Shown here: positions 46,260 to 56,565 of the stretch, piece by piece
Layout of the letters: each line of letters opens with the position of its first letter
Numbering within the stretch: the stretch's first letter is position 1
Translations under genes and position numbers: made by a program
Notes under the pieces: generated by a model
Told to the model about the DNA's origin: nothing
Seen by the model: only the letters and a program-made list of their open reading frames with translations
Database searches by the model: none
Source of the DNA: Maribacter sp. 4G9
GTDB lineage: Bacteria > Bacteroidota > Bacteroidia > Flavobacteriales > Flavobacteriaceae
Direction of reading: 5' to 3'
NCBI RefSeq assembly: GCF_002742265.1
Contig: NZ_MDGL01000123.1
Coordinates: 1 to 64,000 of the forward strand
Length of the DNA stretch: 64,000 nt

Positions 46260-48236
46260 ATGAAAAAGAGGAAGTATATTTTTGGCAGTCTTATTTATTG
46301 TCTTTTAATGATTTCCTGTCAAAATGAAACTAAGGAGGAGGTCACTTCTGACGAGAAAGAAGAGGTGTCCGGATATGCCATAACGCCCGTGAACATTCAA
46401 CATGTTCGATTGACCGATGAATTTTGGCTTCCATGGATTCAAAAAGTTCAGGAAAAGACCATTGAGTATGCCGTTGAAAAATGTGAGGAAGAAGGTAGGT
46501 TCGATAATTTTTTGATCGCCGGTGGTAGGATGGAAGGTTCGGTACGCGGGGTGATGCCTTTTGATGATTCCGACGTGTATAAAATTATAGAGGGAGCTTC
46601 CAATTCCTTGATTAGTTCTCCCAATCCAAAATTGGAGACTTTGTTGGATTCCTTGGTGGGCATTATAAAGATTGGGCAGGAACCAGATGGGTATTTAACC
46701 ACATGGCGTACCATAGACCTATCTAAACCGCCCGCTACGTGGGTAGAGGTCAAAGAAGGTAAAAGATGGGAATCGCTTGCAACAAGCCATGAGCTTTACA
46801 ATGCCGGCCATATGTATGAGGCTGCCGTGGTTCATTATAAAGCTACCGGAAAACGGAATTTCTTGGATATCGCTATTAAAAATGCCGATTTAATGGTGGC
46901 TACCTTTGGTGAAGATAAAGGAAAGATAGCTGCTGTGCCAGGGCATCAGATCATAGAAACCGGACTCATAAAATTGTACGAGGTTACCGGGAAAGAAGAC
47001 TACCTTGATTTAGCCAAGTATTTCTTGGATAATCGGGGAAACCCTGATAATCATGAACTTTTCGGTACCTATTCGCAGGACCACGTTCCCGTGGTAAAGC
47101 AGGACGAGGTCGTAGGGCATGCGGTTAGGGCCGTATATATGTACGCCGCCATGACGGATATTGCCGCAATCAAGAACGACTCGGCCTATCTGTGCGCTGT
47201 GGATAAGTTATGGGACAATATGGTCAGTAAGAAAATGTACATCATGGGGGGAATCGGTGCCAGGCACGACCAAGAATCTTTTGGCGAGAATTATGAACTT
47301 CCAAATTTAACGGCCTATAATGAAACCTGTGCTTCCATTGGCGATGTGTATTGGAACCATAGATTGCATAACATGACAGGTGATGTCAAGTATTTTGATG
47401 TCATAGAGCGAACCTTGTATAACGGTCTCATTTCAGGAATAGCTTTGGATGGTACACATTTCTTTTATCCAAATGCTTTGGAATCGGATGGAAAATATGA
47501 ATTTAACCAAGGGGCCGCTACCAGAAAACCGTGGTTCGATTGTTCTTGTTGTCCAACAAATGTCGTACGGATTATTCCGGCCATTCCAGGTTTTATCTAT
47601 TCAAAGACCGATCAAGATATCTATGTGAATTTGTATGCCTCCAATGAAGCTACCGTTGACCTGCCTGGCAATTCGGTTCAAATTATCCAAGAAACAAATT
47701 ATCCATGGAACGGCAAGGTGAGCATCAATCTTAAGGGTAATGGGAATTCAGATTTTAGACTGAAACTAAGGGTGCCCGGTTGGGCACGCAATCAGGTATT
47801 GCCTAGCAATCTCTATCAATATAGAAATGAACTATCACAGCCTATCATCTTAAAAATAGATGGTGAAAATAAGAATGTGCAAATAAACAATGGATATCTT
47901 GACCTTGAGGGTTCTGAGATTGTAGGCAAAAACATTGAAGTGCAATTTCCCATGGAAGTACGTCTGGCAGAAACCTCTGATAGTGTAGCCGATAATAGGG
48001 GTAAGGTAGCTTTGGAATACGGTCCCTTGGTCTATGCTATTGAAGAGGCTGATAACAAAAATGGTTTTGATACTATTTCCGTTTCCAGTAGTGAGGATTT
48101 TTCTGTAACCATGGAAAAGGATGTTTTAGAGGGTGTGAATACCATAAGTACAAAAAGCTTTAAGGCCATTCCTTACTATGCATGGTCCAACAGAGGCGTG
48201 GGTAAAATGAAGGTTTGGTTGCCCGAAGAGAACTAA
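46260..48236 (+). CDS. GH127 beta-L-arabinofuranosidase lipoprotein
   Basis: A 658-residue lipoprotein (signal ending LLMISC, Cys21). The catalytic (alpha/alpha)6 barrel has the GH127 marks: LTDEFWLPWIQKVQE, NYELPNLTAYNETCASIG, and the cysteine cluster WFDCSCCPTNVVR, where one cysteine acts as nucleophile and others bind zinc in the characterised HypBA1 enzyme. A C-terminal beta-sandwich follows. It removes beta-linked arabinofuranose, complementing the GH51 enzyme. It overlaps neither neighbour and lies in the arabinose operon. Confidence 0.9.
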   Translation: MKKRKYIFGSLIYCLLMISCQNETKEEVTSDEKEEVSGYAITPVNIQHVRLTDEFWLPWIQKVQEKTIEYAVEKCEEEGRFDNFLIAGGRMEGSVRGVMPFDDSDVYKIIEGASNSLISSPNPKLETLLDSLVGIIKIGQEPDGYLTTWRTIDLSKPPATWVEVKEGKRWESLATSHELYNAGHMYEAAVVHYKATGKRNFLDIAIKNADLMVATFGEDKGKIAAVPGHQIIETGLIKLYEVTGKEDYLDLAKYFLDNRGNPDNHELFGTYSQDHVPVVKQDEVVGHAVRAVYMYAAMTDIAAIKNDSAYLCAVDKLWDNMVSKKMYIMGGIGARHDQESFGENYELPNLTAYNETCASIGDVYWNHRLHNMTGDVKYFDVIERTLYNGLISGIALDGTHFFYPNALESDGKYEFNQGAATRKPWFDCSCCPTNVVRIIPAIPGFIYSKTDQDIYVNLYASNEATVDLPGNSVQIIQETNYPWNGKVSINLKGNGNSDFRLKLRVPGWARNQVLPSNLYQYRNELSQPIILKIDGENKNVQINNGYLDLEGSEIVGKNIEVQFPMEVRLAETSDSVADNRGKVALEYGPLVYAIEEADNKNGFDTISVSSSEDFSVTMEKDVLEGVNTISTKSFKAIPYYAWSNRGVGKMKVWLPEEN

Positions 48237-48254
48237 AAACAAAGTAAATAAGAT

Positions 48255-49931
48255 TTGGAGACGTCATATGTTATAGGGTTGGATTATGGTTCGGATTCGG
48301 TTCGGGCCGTACTCATCAATACCCAAAATGGGGAAGAGCTTGCCTCGGAGGTATTTTGGTATCCAAGATGGAAAGAGCAAAAATATTGCAATCCGTCCAT
48401 GAATCAGTTTAGGCAGCACCCTTTGGATCACATCGAAGGTCTGGAACATACGGTAAAGACCGTTATGGATAGGAGTAAGGTGAATCCGGTAGATGTAAAG
48501 GGAATCTGTATCGATACCACGGGCTCATCCCCGGTGCCGGTAACACAGAAGGGCACGCCGTTGGCATTGGTAGAGGGATTTTTTGAGAACCCAAATGCCA
48601 TGATGGTACTTTGGAAGGACCATACGGCCATAAAAGAAGCGGAACTCATAAATGAATTGGGGGTTTCCTGGGGCGGTGAGAATTTTACCAAATACGTGGG
48701 CGGTATCTATTCTTCCGAATGGTTTTGGGCCAAAATTGCCCATGTGGTCAAAGATGATAAGGCCGTTATGGAGAATGCTTACACTTGGATGGAACATTGT
48801 GATCTTATGACCTTTTTGTTGATTGAAGACCAAAATTTGGAAACCTTTAAACGAAGTAGGTGCGCTGCTGGTCATAAGGCCATGTGGCATGAAAGCTGGG
48901 GTGGATTGCCCCCGAAGGAATTTTTGGGCAAAATCCATCCATATTTGTCGGATTTAAGGGACCGTCTTTATGAAAAGACTTATACCTCCGATGAGGTAGC
49001 CGGCACTTTAAGTCAAGAATGGGCAAATCGCTTGGGACTCACCACGGATACCGTGGTGGCCGTAGGCACTTTTGATGCACATTCCGGTGCTGTAGGAGCC
49101 AAAATTGACGAACACGCTTTGGTTCGCGTTATGGGTACTTCTACTTGTGATATCATGGTAGCAACGGACAAAGAAATAGGAGGAAATACCATTAAAGGAA
49201 TTTGTGGACAGGTTGATGGTTCGGTCATACCCGGTTTTGTGGGGTTGGAAGCCGGACAGTCCGCTTTTGGAGATCTGCTGGCCTGGTTTAAGGATGTGCT
49301 CTCATGGCCCATAGACAATTTGGTTTTGACTTCGGACATTTTATCGGAAGAGCAGAAAACCGATTTAAAGAAAGAAATAGAAAGCGATTTTATTAAAAAA
49401 TTATCCGATGCGGCGGAGGCTATACCTTTATCGGAAAGTATACCAATAGCTTTGGATTGGATTAATGGGCGTCGTACTCCCGATGCCGACCAAAATTTGA
49501 AAAGTGCCATTTCCAATCTTTCCTTGGGGAGTAAGGCTCCTCACATTTTTAAAGCTTTGGTGAATGCCATCTGCTTTGGTTCCAAGAAAATTGCCGACCG
49601 TTTTCAGGAAGAGGGCGTACAGATTAAGTCGGTAATAGGAATAGGTGGGGTGGCCAGAAAATCACCATTCATCATGCAAACCTTGGCAAATGTCATGAAC
49701 ATGCCCATAAAGGTCGCGGCCTCTGATCAGGCACCGGCTCTGGGTGCTGCAATTTATGCCGCCGTAGCATCGGGAATTTATGTCAATGTTGTTGAGGCCA
49801 GTACTTATATGGGAAGCGATTTTGAAGCGGAATATCATCCCCAACAGGCTTCGGTTGAAACATACAAACAATGGATGGCATCCTACGAAGCGTTGGGAAA
49901 TTTCATCGAAACATCCATAAAATCAAAATAA
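48255..49931 (+). CDS. araB: ribulokinase
   Basis: FGGY-family kinase that phosphorylates L-ribulose to L-ribulose 5-phosphate. The start is TTG at 48255 (METSYVIGLDYGSDSVRAVL), 18 bp after GH127, since it opens the phosphate-binding GLDYGSDSVR motif and no ATG suits better. It shows CIDTTGSSPVPV, the substrate region GTFDAHSGAVGAKID and GTSTCDIMV, and the C-terminal GGVARKSPFIMQ / DQAPALGAAIYA segments. The length, 558 residues, is typical for AraB. Confidence 0.93.
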   Translation: METSYVIGLDYGSDSVRAVLINTQNGEELASEVFWYPRWKEQKYCNPSMNQFRQHPLDHIEGLEHTVKTVMDRSKVNPVDVKGICIDTTGSSPVPVTQKGTPLALVEGFFENPNAMMVLWKDHTAIKEAELINELGVSWGGENFTKYVGGIYSSEWFWAKIAHVVKDDKAVMENAYTWMEHCDLMTFLLIEDQNLETFKRSRCAAGHKAMWHESWGGLPPKEFLGKIHPYLSDLRDRLYEKTYTSDEVAGTLSQEWANRLGLTTDTVVAVGTFDAHSGAVGAKIDEHALVRVMGTSTCDIMVATDKEIGGNTIKGICGQVDGSVIPGFVGLEAGQSAFGDLLAWFKDVLSWPIDNLVLTSDILSEEQKTDLKKEIESDFIKKLSDAAEAIPLSESIPIALDWINGRRTPDADQNLKSAISNLSLGSKAPHIFKALVNAICFGSKKIADRFQEEGVQIKSVIGIGGVARKSPFIMQTLANVMNMPIKVAASDQAPALGAAIYAAVASGIYVNVVEASTYMGSDFEAEYHPQQASVETYKQWMASYEALGNFIETSIKSK

Positions 49932-49933
49932 AT

Positions 49934-50635
49934 ATGAGTTCAAAATACGAAGCACTTAAGCAGGAATGTTTTGAAGCGAATATAGCACTGAACAACCTGG
50001 GTCTGGTCATTTATACCTTTGGCAACGTGAGCGCTGTGGATAGGGATAATGGAGCTTTTGCAATTAAACCCAGCGGAGTGCCGTATGAGAAATTGAAACC
50101 TGAGGATATCGTAATCTTGGATTATGACAATACAATAATCGAAGGGTCAATGCGGCCTTCCTCGGATACCAAGACCCATGCCTATTTATATAAGCACTGG
50201 GAACATATTGGAGGTATAGCGCACACGCATGCGACATACTCGGTAGCCTGGGCACAGGCCCAAAAAGACATACCTATTTTCGGGACGACGCATGCGGATC
50301 ACTTAACAAAGGATATTCCCTGTGCGGAACCAATGCGTGATGACCTTATCGAAGGCAACTACGAACACAATACCGGCATCCAAATATTGGACTGTTTCAA
50401 GGATCGAAACCTATCCCCTGAAGTAGTGGAAATGGTTCTGTTGGGAAACCATGGCCCTTTTGCATGGGGCAAGACCGCGGCCAAGGCCGTGTATAACAGT
50501 AAGGTTTTGGAAACGGTGGCCCAAATGGCCTATCTAACCTTACAAATAAATCCTGAAGCCCCCAGACTAAAGGATTCCCTAATTAAAAAACATTACGAAC
50601 GTAAGCATGGAAAAAATGCGTACTACGGACAATAA
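49934..50635 (+). CDS. araD: L-ribulose-5-phosphate 4-epimerase
   Basis: Class II aldolase-fold enzyme that converts L-ribulose 5-phosphate to D-xylulose 5-phosphate, the link to the pentose phosphate pathway. The start is ATG at 49934 ([16 protein letters not shown]), 2 bp after araB; the frame also opens 63 bp upstream inside araB, but that part is not conserved-looking. Landmarks are [26 protein letters not shown], the zinc motif [11 protein letters not shown] with GTTHADHL, and [11 protein letters not shown]. The length is 233 residues. Confidence 0.94.
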   Translation: MSSKYEALKQECFEANIALNNLGLVIYTFGNVSAVDRDNGAFAIKPSGVPYEKLKPEDIVILDYDNTIIEGSMRPSSDTKTHAYLYKHWEHIGGIAHTHATYSVAWAQAQKDIPIFGTTHADHLTKDIPCAEPMRDDLIEGNYEHNTGIQILDCFKDRNLSPEVVEMVLLGNHGPFAWGKTAAKAVYNSKVLETVAQMAYLTLQINPEAPRLKDSLIKKHYERKHGKNAYYGQ

Positions 50636-50664
50636 TAACTAACAACAGATTTATAATTGAATAT

Positions 50665-52164
50665 ATGGCAGAGAAGGAAATTTGGTTTGTAACGGGAAGC
50701 CAACATTTATATGGACCTGAAACACTGGATCAAGTCGTAAAAAATTCGCAGGAAATTGTTAAGGGATTGAATAGATCGGCATGTATCCCATTGAAAATTG
50801 TATACAAACCCACGGTAAAGACCCCCCAGGAAATAACGGATATTTGCTTGGAAGCCAGTTCCAATCAATCTTGTATTGGAATAATTACTTGGATGCATAC
50901 TTTTTCCCCGGCAAAGATGTGGATCAAGGGACTGAGTTTTTTGAACAAGCCCCTTTGTCATTTGCATACCCAGTTCAACGCAGAAATACCTTGGGAATCC
51001 ATAGATATGGATTTTATGAACCTGAACCAATCGGCTCACGGCGATCGTGAATTCGGTCATATGATGACCCGTATGCGTAAAAATAGAAAGATTGTGGTTG
51101 GACATTGGGAAACCGAAAGGGTTCAGGAAAAAATAGGGAATTGGAGTCGGGTCGCCCTTGGATGGAACGAATTTCAAAATCTGAAGGTAGCCCGTTTGGG
51201 CGATAATATGCGCGAGGTTTCTGTAACCGATGGCGATAAGGTGGAGGCCCAGTTCCGTTTTGGCTTTTCCGTAAACGGATATGACTCCTCTGATGTTGTA
51301 GACCACATAAAAAGCTTGGACCAAAAGGAGGTGGATGCCTTGGTAAAAAGCTATGAGGAAACGTATGAGTTAAGTGATTTGTTGAAGGAAGGAGGCCAAC
51401 AGCGAAGCTCCTTGGTGGAAGCGGCAAAGATAGAATTGGGACTTAGGAAATTTTTGGATGAAGGCGGGTTTAAAGCCTTCACCGATACTTTTGAAAATCT
51501 TGGGGAATTAAAACAGCTTCCCGGAATAGCCACACAAAGATTAATGGCCGATGGTTATGGCTTTGGAGCGGAAGGGGATTGGAAAACATCTGCACTGCTC
51601 AGGGCAATGAAGGTCATGGCGGAAGGACTGGAAGGCGGAACTTCTTTTATGGAAGACTACACCTACCACTTTACCCCTCAAAAATCCTACGTCATGGGGT
51701 CCCACATGTTGGAGATATGTCCGTCAATAGCCGATGGTAAACCTTCCTGTGAAATACACCCGTTGGGAATCGGTGGCAAGGAAGATCCGGTACGGCTGGT
51801 CTTTAATTCGCCCTCCGGACCGGCAATCAACGTTTCCCTGGTAGATTTGGGGAATCGATTCAGGTTGATCGTGAATGAGGTGGAGGCCGTGGAACCTGAG
51901 GGTAAATTACCTAAATTACCGGTGGCCAGGGTATTATGGGACCCACATCCTAATTTGGAGGTGGCCGCTACCGCTTGGATTCTGGCAGGAGGTGCCCACC
52001 ATACCATCTATACGCAGGCATTGACCACCGAATTTATGGAGGATTTTGCTGAAATGGCGGGTATTGAATTGGTTGTTATCGATAAGAACACCAACATTAG
52101 GGATTTAAAAAATCAGTTGAATGCCAACGAGGCCTATTTTCAATTGTTTAAAAATAACTTGTAA
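50665..52164 (+). CDS. araA: L-arabinose isomerase
   Basis: Converts L-arabinose to L-ribulose, the first intracellular step. The 499-residue protein has the AraA pattern: [20 protein letters not shown] at the start, [33 protein letters not shown], the metal-binding glutamates in [15 protein letters not shown] and FMEDYTYHF, a MLEICPSI histidine/glutamate region, and a [10 protein letters not shown] end. The order araB-araD-araA within one operon is common in Bacteroidota. Confidence 0.95.
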   Translation: MAEKEIWFVTGSQHLYGPETLDQVVKNSQEIVKGLNRSACIPLKIVYKPTVKTPQEITDICLEASSNQSCIGIITWMHTFSPAKMWIKGLSFLNKPLCHLHTQFNAEIPWESIDMDFMNLNQSAHGDREFGHMMTRMRKNRKIVVGHWETERVQEKIGNWSRVALGWNEFQNLKVARLGDNMREVSVTDGDKVEAQFRFGFSVNGYDSSDVVDHIKSLDQKEVDALVKSYEETYELSDLLKEGGQQRSSLVEAAKIELGLRKFLDEGGFKAFTDTFENLGELKQLPGIATQRLMADGYGFGAEGDWKTSALLRAMKVMAEGLEGGTSFMEDYTYHFTPQKSYVMGSHMLEICPSIADGKPSCEIHPLGIGGKEDPVRLVFNSPSGPAINVSLVDLGNRFRLIVNEVEAVEPEGKLPKLPVARVLWDPHPNLEVAATAWILAGGAHHTIYTQALTTEFMEDFAEMAGIELVVIDKNTNIRDLKNQLNANEAYFQLFKNNL

Positions 52165-52176
52165 ACGACTTTAACC

Positions 52177-53361
52177 ATGAAAAAATCAACCATCATTTAT
52201 TATGCATGTACATTGCTATTTTTATTTGTAGTCCATGTAAGTTGTAAGGATAAAAAGGATAAAGAAATGAAAGAAGAAACTCCAAAAGAGAACACGTCAA
52301 AACTAAGTATTACGGAAAGTGATTACGGAACGACCCAAGATGGAAAAAAGGTAAGCCAATTTTCCTTAAAAAATGATGGTGGTATTGAAGTTGATATTAT
52401 CACGTATGGAGGGAGAATCACCTCTTTGAAAACCCCGGACAAGGAAGGAAACATGCAAAATGTAGTCCTAGGCTTTGATAATTTGGCCCAATATGAAAAG
52501 GACAATCCCTATTTTGGGTCGTTGATAGGACGATATGGCAACCGTATAGCCAAAGGAAAGTTCAGCATTGGAGAAGAAGCATATACTTTGGCACAAAACA
52601 ATGGCGAAAATAGCTTGCATGGCGGTATTAAAGGTTTTGACAAGCAGGTTTGGGATGCAAAGGCCCAGGAAGGCGATAATACTGCTTCGTTGATTTTGAC
52701 ATATTTAAGTAGGGACATGGAAGAGGGTTTCCCTGGTAACTTAAGTACTACGGTAACTTATACCTTGAATAACGACAATTCTTTGGATGTGCTATATGAG
52801 GCTACGACGGACAAAGCTACCATTGTGAACCTTACCCAGCACGCCTATTTTAATTTATCGGGAGATTTTTCCAACACTATATTGGACCATGTAGTTGAAA
52901 TTGACGCGGATGCATATTTACCCGTTGATAGTGGTCTGATCCCTACCGGAGAGTTGAGATCCGTTGAAGGTACCCCTTTTGATTTTAGGGAGCCCAAGAC
53001 GGTAGGCAGTGATATTTCCGAAGAGAACGAACAGTTGAAATTGGGAGGCGGATATGACCATTGCTGGGTATTGAATGATCAACAGGCAGGTTTTAGAAAA
53101 GTGGCCAGTGCCTATCACCCTGCAACCGGAAGGTTTTTGGAGGTCTCCACGGATGAGCCGGGCATTCAATTCTATACCGGAAATTTCTTGGACGGCACAC
53201 TTCCAGCTCCAAATAATGGAACATATGCAAAGCGAAGCGGACTTTGTTTGGAGACCCAACATTACCCAGATTCTCCAAATCAAGAGGAATTTCCTTCAGT
53301 GGTGTTGAACCCCGGGGAAAAATATGTTACCAAAACAACATTTAAATTAACGACCAAATAA
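52177..53361 (+). CDS. aldose 1-epimerase (mutarotase) lipoprotein
   Basis: A 394-residue GalM-family protein exported as a lipoprotein (signal ending VVHVSC). The mutarotase domain carries LGFDNLAQYEKDNPYFGSLIGRYGNRI, NSLHGGIKGFDKQVWD with the catalytic histidine, LTQHAYFNLSG, LPVDSGLIPTGE and the C-terminal catalytic-glutamate region GLCLETQHYPDSPN. Placed outside the cytoplasm, it would speed the anomeric change of arabinose released by the two hydrolases before uptake. In the operon between araA and the symporter. Confidence 0.92.
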   Translation: MKKSTIIYYACTLLFLFVVHVSCKDKKDKEMKEETPKENTSKLSITESDYGTTQDGKKVSQFSLKNDGGIEVDIITYGGRITSLKTPDKEGNMQNVVLGFDNLAQYEKDNPYFGSLIGRYGNRIAKGKFSIGEEAYTLAQNNGENSLHGGIKGFDKQVWDAKAQEGDNTASLILTYLSRDMEEGFPGNLSTTVTYTLNNDNSLDVLYEATTDKATIVNLTQHAYFNLSGDFSNTILDHVVEIDADAYLPVDSGLIPTGELRSVEGTPFDFREPKTVGSDISEENEQLKLGGGYDHCWVLNDQQAGFRKVASAYHPATGRFLEVSTDEPGIQFYTGNFLDGTLPAPNNGTYAKRSGLCLETQHYPDSPNQEEFPSVVLNPGEKYVTKTTFKLTTK

Positions 53362-53385
53362 CGGCCAATATTAAACCAACAGATT

Positions 53386-55005
53386 ATGCAAACACTTGAT
53401 ACTTTTGACTGGGTAGCTATTGTATTCTACTTTCTGATTCTCCTCGGAATCGCCGTATGGGTCATTAGAAAAAAGGAGGACAATACGGAGGATTATTTTT
53501 TGGCCGGCCGAAATATCGGCTGGTTCGTAGTGGGTGCCTCTATTTTTGCTTCCAACATTGGTTCGGAACACGTGGTGGGTCTTGCAGGGGCTGGGGCCAG
53601 CGATAAGCTCCCCATGTTGATATATGAAATCCACGCCTGGATCGTATTGATTTTGGGATGGGTATTTTTACCTTTTTATGCCCGTAGCGGTGTGTTTACC
53701 ATGCCCGAGTTTTTGGAAAAACGGTTCGATGCCCGCTCTCGCTGGGTATTGTCTATCTTCTCCATTGTGGCCTATGTACTGACTAAAATATCCGTTACTA
53801 TTTATGCCGGTGGGGTCGTAGTTTCTGCTTTATTGGGAATCGACTTTTGGACGGGAGCTATCGCCACGGTAATCCTAACCGGAATCTACACTGTTTTGGG
53901 TGGAATGCGAGCCGTAGTTTATACGGAAACCTTACAGGCCGTTCTTTTGGTACTGGGTGCTGCGGTCCTTACCTATTTAGGTCTTGAAAAAGTTGGGGGG
54001 TGGGGCAGTTTGGTGGAAACCGCTAAGCCGGAGTATTTGAATATGTGGCGACCACCTAGTGACCCTGATTTTCCTTGGCCATCTTTGGTGATTTCCAGTA
54101 CCATCGTTGGAATTTGGTATTGGTGTACCGACCAGTACATCGTGCAAAGGGCATTGACCGCAAAAAATATAAAGGAAGGTAGAAGGGGAACCATTTTTGG
54201 GGCCGTTATGAAACTAATGCCCGTATTCCTATTCCTTATTCCGGGGGTCATTGCCCTGGCTTTAAAAATGAAGGGCGAATTACATTGGGACTCCCCGGAT
54301 GAAGCATTCCCCGTATTGATGAGTAATGTGTTGCCTTCCGGTTTGCGAGGTCTAGTAGCTGCCGGTCTATTGGCTGCCTTGATGAGTTCGTTGGCCTCGG
54401 TATTTAACTCGGTATCCACATTATTCACCGTGGACATTTATAAAAAATTAAGGCCCAATACCCCAGAAAAGAAATTGGTGCGAACAGGTCAGTTGGCGAC
54501 TGTGGTAGTGGTTATTATTGGTATTATTTGGATACCTATCATGGCGAATATTTCCGGGGTACTTTATGAATATTTACAGAGCGTACAATCTTATATCGCC
54601 CCACCAATAACTGCCGTGTTCCTTTTGGGTATTTTCCACAAGCGAATTAATGGTTTGGGAGCCTTTGCCACATTGATCATGGGTATCATTGTTGCTGCCA
54701 TTCGAATAGTTTTGGAATTGATAAAAGAAGATTTGAATCCGGATGGATTTTTGTATAAAATGGGAAGTATGAACTTTCTGACATTTGGAGCCTGGTTCTT
54801 TTTGGCATGCGTACTTTTTGCAGTGGTAGTCAGCCTATTTGCACCTGCACCCTCTGCCGAACAGGTGGCGAACTTGACCTTTGGAACCATAAGCGAAGAG
54901 GAGAAAAGAAAAAATAAAAATAGTTACAATTGGAAGGATATCGTTATCTCTATTTTGGTCTTGGCAGTGGTGATTGGCGTAATGGTATTTTTTAATGGAA
55001 AATAG
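53386..55005 (+). CDS. sodium/solute symporter (SSS family), probable arabinose importer
   Basis: A 539-residue inner-membrane transporter with about 14 TM helices. SSS-family marks are DYFLAGRNIGWFVVGASIFASNIG near the N-terminus, GLAGAGA, RAVVYTETLQAVLLVLGA, GLRGLVAAGLLAALMSSLASVFNS (the SSS signature) and SVQSYIAPPITAVF. It is closest to SGLT-type sugar symporters. Being the last gene of the arabinose operon, after the mutarotase, it most likely imports L-arabinose with sodium. A 13-bp terminator hairpin follows. Confidence 0.9.
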   Translation: MQTLDTFDWVAIVFYFLILLGIAVWVIRKKEDNTEDYFLAGRNIGWFVVGASIFASNIGSEHVVGLAGAGASDKLPMLIYEIHAWIVLILGWVFLPFYARSGVFTMPEFLEKRFDARSRWVLSIFSIVAYVLTKISVTIYAGGVVVSALLGIDFWTGAIATVILTGIYTVLGGMRAVVYTETLQAVLLVLGAAVLTYLGLEKVGGWGSLVETAKPEYLNMWRPPSDPDFPWPSLVISSTIVGIWYWCTDQYIVQRALTAKNIKEGRRGTIFGAVMKLMPVFLFLIPGVIALALKMKGELHWDSPDEAFPVLMSNVLPSGLRGLVAAGLLAALMSSLASVFNSVSTLFTVDIYKKLRPNTPEKKLVRTGQLATVVVVIIGIIWIPIMANISGVLYEYLQSVQSYIAPPITAVFLLGIFHKRINGLGAFATLIMGIIVAAIRIVLELIKEDLNPDGFLYKMGSMNFLTFGAWFFLACVLFAVVVSLFAPAPSAEQVANLTFGTISEEEKRKNKNSYNWKDIVISILVLAVVIGVMVFFNGK

Positions 55006-55043
55006 ACCCGAACTTAGGAAATCGATTTATGTAGGAATATTGT

Positions 55044-55073
55044 AGAAAGCCAGGCTCTTGAGCTTGGCTTTCT
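55044..55073 (+). terminator. rho-independent terminator of the arabinose operon
   Basis: A 13-bp stem AGAAAGCCAGGCT (55044-55056)/AGCTTGGCTTTCT (55061-55073) with one G-T pair and loop CTTG, then TTCT. Confidence 0.8.
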
Positions 55074-55168
55074 TTCTACTAAAGTATTTTTAATATGAGA
55101 ATATTCATTAGTTTAAACTTATATTCTTAGTACTTTTAGGGTGCAAAAGGAAATAAAAACCTACAATC

Positions 55169-55609
55169 ATGAAACGTATATTAACCCTTTTTTTGTTTAT
55201 TGCAGCTCTTTTCCTTGCTATTCCAGACGCATATGGTCAGAAAAAACTGGATAAGGGAACTATTGAAGACTTACAAACAACTCCCAAATACGGTTTTATA
55301 CTTACAACGGAAAGGCACTTCAAAGGGGTCCTGGGCATGTATGACCTTTTGATTGAAAACGGATTAGAAATTGAGGCCTATGAGATTGTGGTAAAAGGCA
55401 TGGTGGTCAAGGAACTGACCAAAGGGTCGGAGTTGGAGACCTTTTTTGAAAAGTATAAGGGAAAGGTGAAGGTCAGTGTCTGTAGTGTTGCCATGGAAAA
55501 ACTGGGTGTGAAAGCAGAATCCCTTTTTGACGGTTTGGACATTACTCCAACCGCCTCCGTGCGGATGCTCCAATTGCAGGCGCTTGGTTACAATACTTTG
55601 ACATACTAA
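55169..55609 (+). CDS. DsrE-like secreted protein
   Basis: A 146-residue protein with a signal peptide (cleavage near AYGQ). The mature part resembles the DsrE/DsrF/YchN fold: YGFILTTERHFKGVLGMYDLLIENG, then EIVVKGMVVKELTKGSELE and KVKVSVCSVAMEKLGV, where a lone cysteine matches the reactive position of DsrE-like proteins, and a VRMLQLQALGYNTLTY end. Members move sulfur or have unknown roles; an exported version is common in Bacteroidota. It stands apart from the arabinose operon behind its terminator. Confidence 0.75.
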   Translation: MKRILTLFLFIAALFLAIPDAYGQKKLDKGTIEDLQTTPKYGFILTTERHFKGVLGMYDLLIENGLEIEAYEIVVKGMVVKELTKGSELETFFEKYKGKVKVSVCSVAMEKLGVKAESLFDGLDITPTASVRMLQLQALGYNTLTY

Positions 55610-55880
55610 GAGAAATTTGTTCTAGTTTCAGATAGTTTCCTACTAGGTTCTCATGGAATTCCTGATGCAAGTTACGTTGAATACTACTTCTGGATGGAAG
55701 AAAAGAATCCCTACTTTATAATATCTCAAAGGGCGTATGTAATAAAGCGGTTTAAATGACCCGTTTTTGTTCGAAATACATGATTTTGGGGGATGTTGGG
55801 TGTTTTATAGGTTTTCTAAACGGAAAAACCATTAAGAGAAGTACTATCTATTACTTGCCATAAAAAATGGGGGAGAACCT
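55610..55880. other. intergenic region without a clear gene
   Basis: 271 bp between the DsrE-like gene and the HAD gene. The DsrE frame stays open for 49 codons past its TAA (55610-55756) and reads somewhat like protein, but no start codon supports it. No terminator, promoter or repeat was identified with confidence. Confidence 0.5.
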
Positions 55881-56516
55881 TTATGATAATAGAGATAATA
55901 GTTCGTTCATATGGTTAAAGATTACCCCGTTTTTTAATTGACGGTACCCTGGGTTTTGATTTGAATCGTATATAAAAACATCAAATCCACCAGAAATGGC
56001 CGCCTGTATGCCGCTATCGCTATCTTCTATCACTGCACAGTCTTTAGGATTGAATCCCATGCAACTTGCTGCATGTAAATAAATATCCGGACTTGGTTTC
56101 CAGCTTTGTATTTCGTAACAGCTGAACATTCTGTCCTGAAATTTATCAATAAGGCCGGTAGTAGTCAAATTATGACGTATCTTCTCCAAAGGCCCACTGG
56201 AAGCTACACAAAATGGAACCCTTAATTGCTTCAACAGGTTAGGTATGCCCTCTATCGGTTTAAGATCAGATTGAAAGGCCTTGAAGGTCATGGACCTGAA
56301 TTCTGATTCAAATGTTACCGGTAGCGTGCTGTTGAGCTTTTTTTCTAGGTAATCCATGATGTCGTAAAAGGATTTTCCCATAAAATTTTTGAGCACGAAA
56401 GCTACATCCATGGATAAACCCATCTCTTTGGCCATGGTCACCAAAACTTTCGCGGAAATCAATTCGCTATCGACCAGTACCCCATCACAATCAAAAATGA
56501 TACACTTATATTTCAT
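55881..56516 (-). CDS. HAD-superfamily hydrolase, subfamily IA (phosphoglucomutase/phosphatase-like)
   Basis: A 211-residue cytoplasmic HAD enzyme. Motif I is IIFDCDGVLVDSE (residues 6-18, nucleophile Asp9), motif II VASSGP, motif III lysine in WKPSPDIYLHAA and motif IV VIEDSDSGIQAA. A helical cap sits between motifs I and II. It resembles beta-phosphoglucomutase and sugar-phosphatase (YniC/GPP-like) proteins; the substrate is unknown. It lies 49 bp after the phosphodiesterase/phosphatase fusion gene, and the two may be co-transcribed. Confidence 0.9.
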   Translation of the reverse strand: MKYKCIIFDCDGVLVDSELISAKVLVTMAKEMGLSMDVAFVLKNFMGKSFYDIMDYLEKKLNSTLPVTFESEFRSMTFKAFQSDLKPIEGIPNLLKQLRVPFCVASSGPLEKIRHNLTTTGLIDKFQDRMFSCYEIQSWKPSPDIYLHAASCMGFNPKDCAVIEDSDSGIQAAISGGFDVFIYDSNQNPGYRQLKNGVIFNHMNELLSLLS

Positions 56517-56565
56517 ATGGTTTAGGTATTGTTATAAATGGTTCCAATTGGTTTGCTAGGTGGTA

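Noticed and set aside
49871-49933. Upstream extension of araD into the end of araB
   Set aside because: The added 21 residues overlap the araB C-terminus and precede the normal AraD N-terminus; the ATG at 49934 fits the family length.
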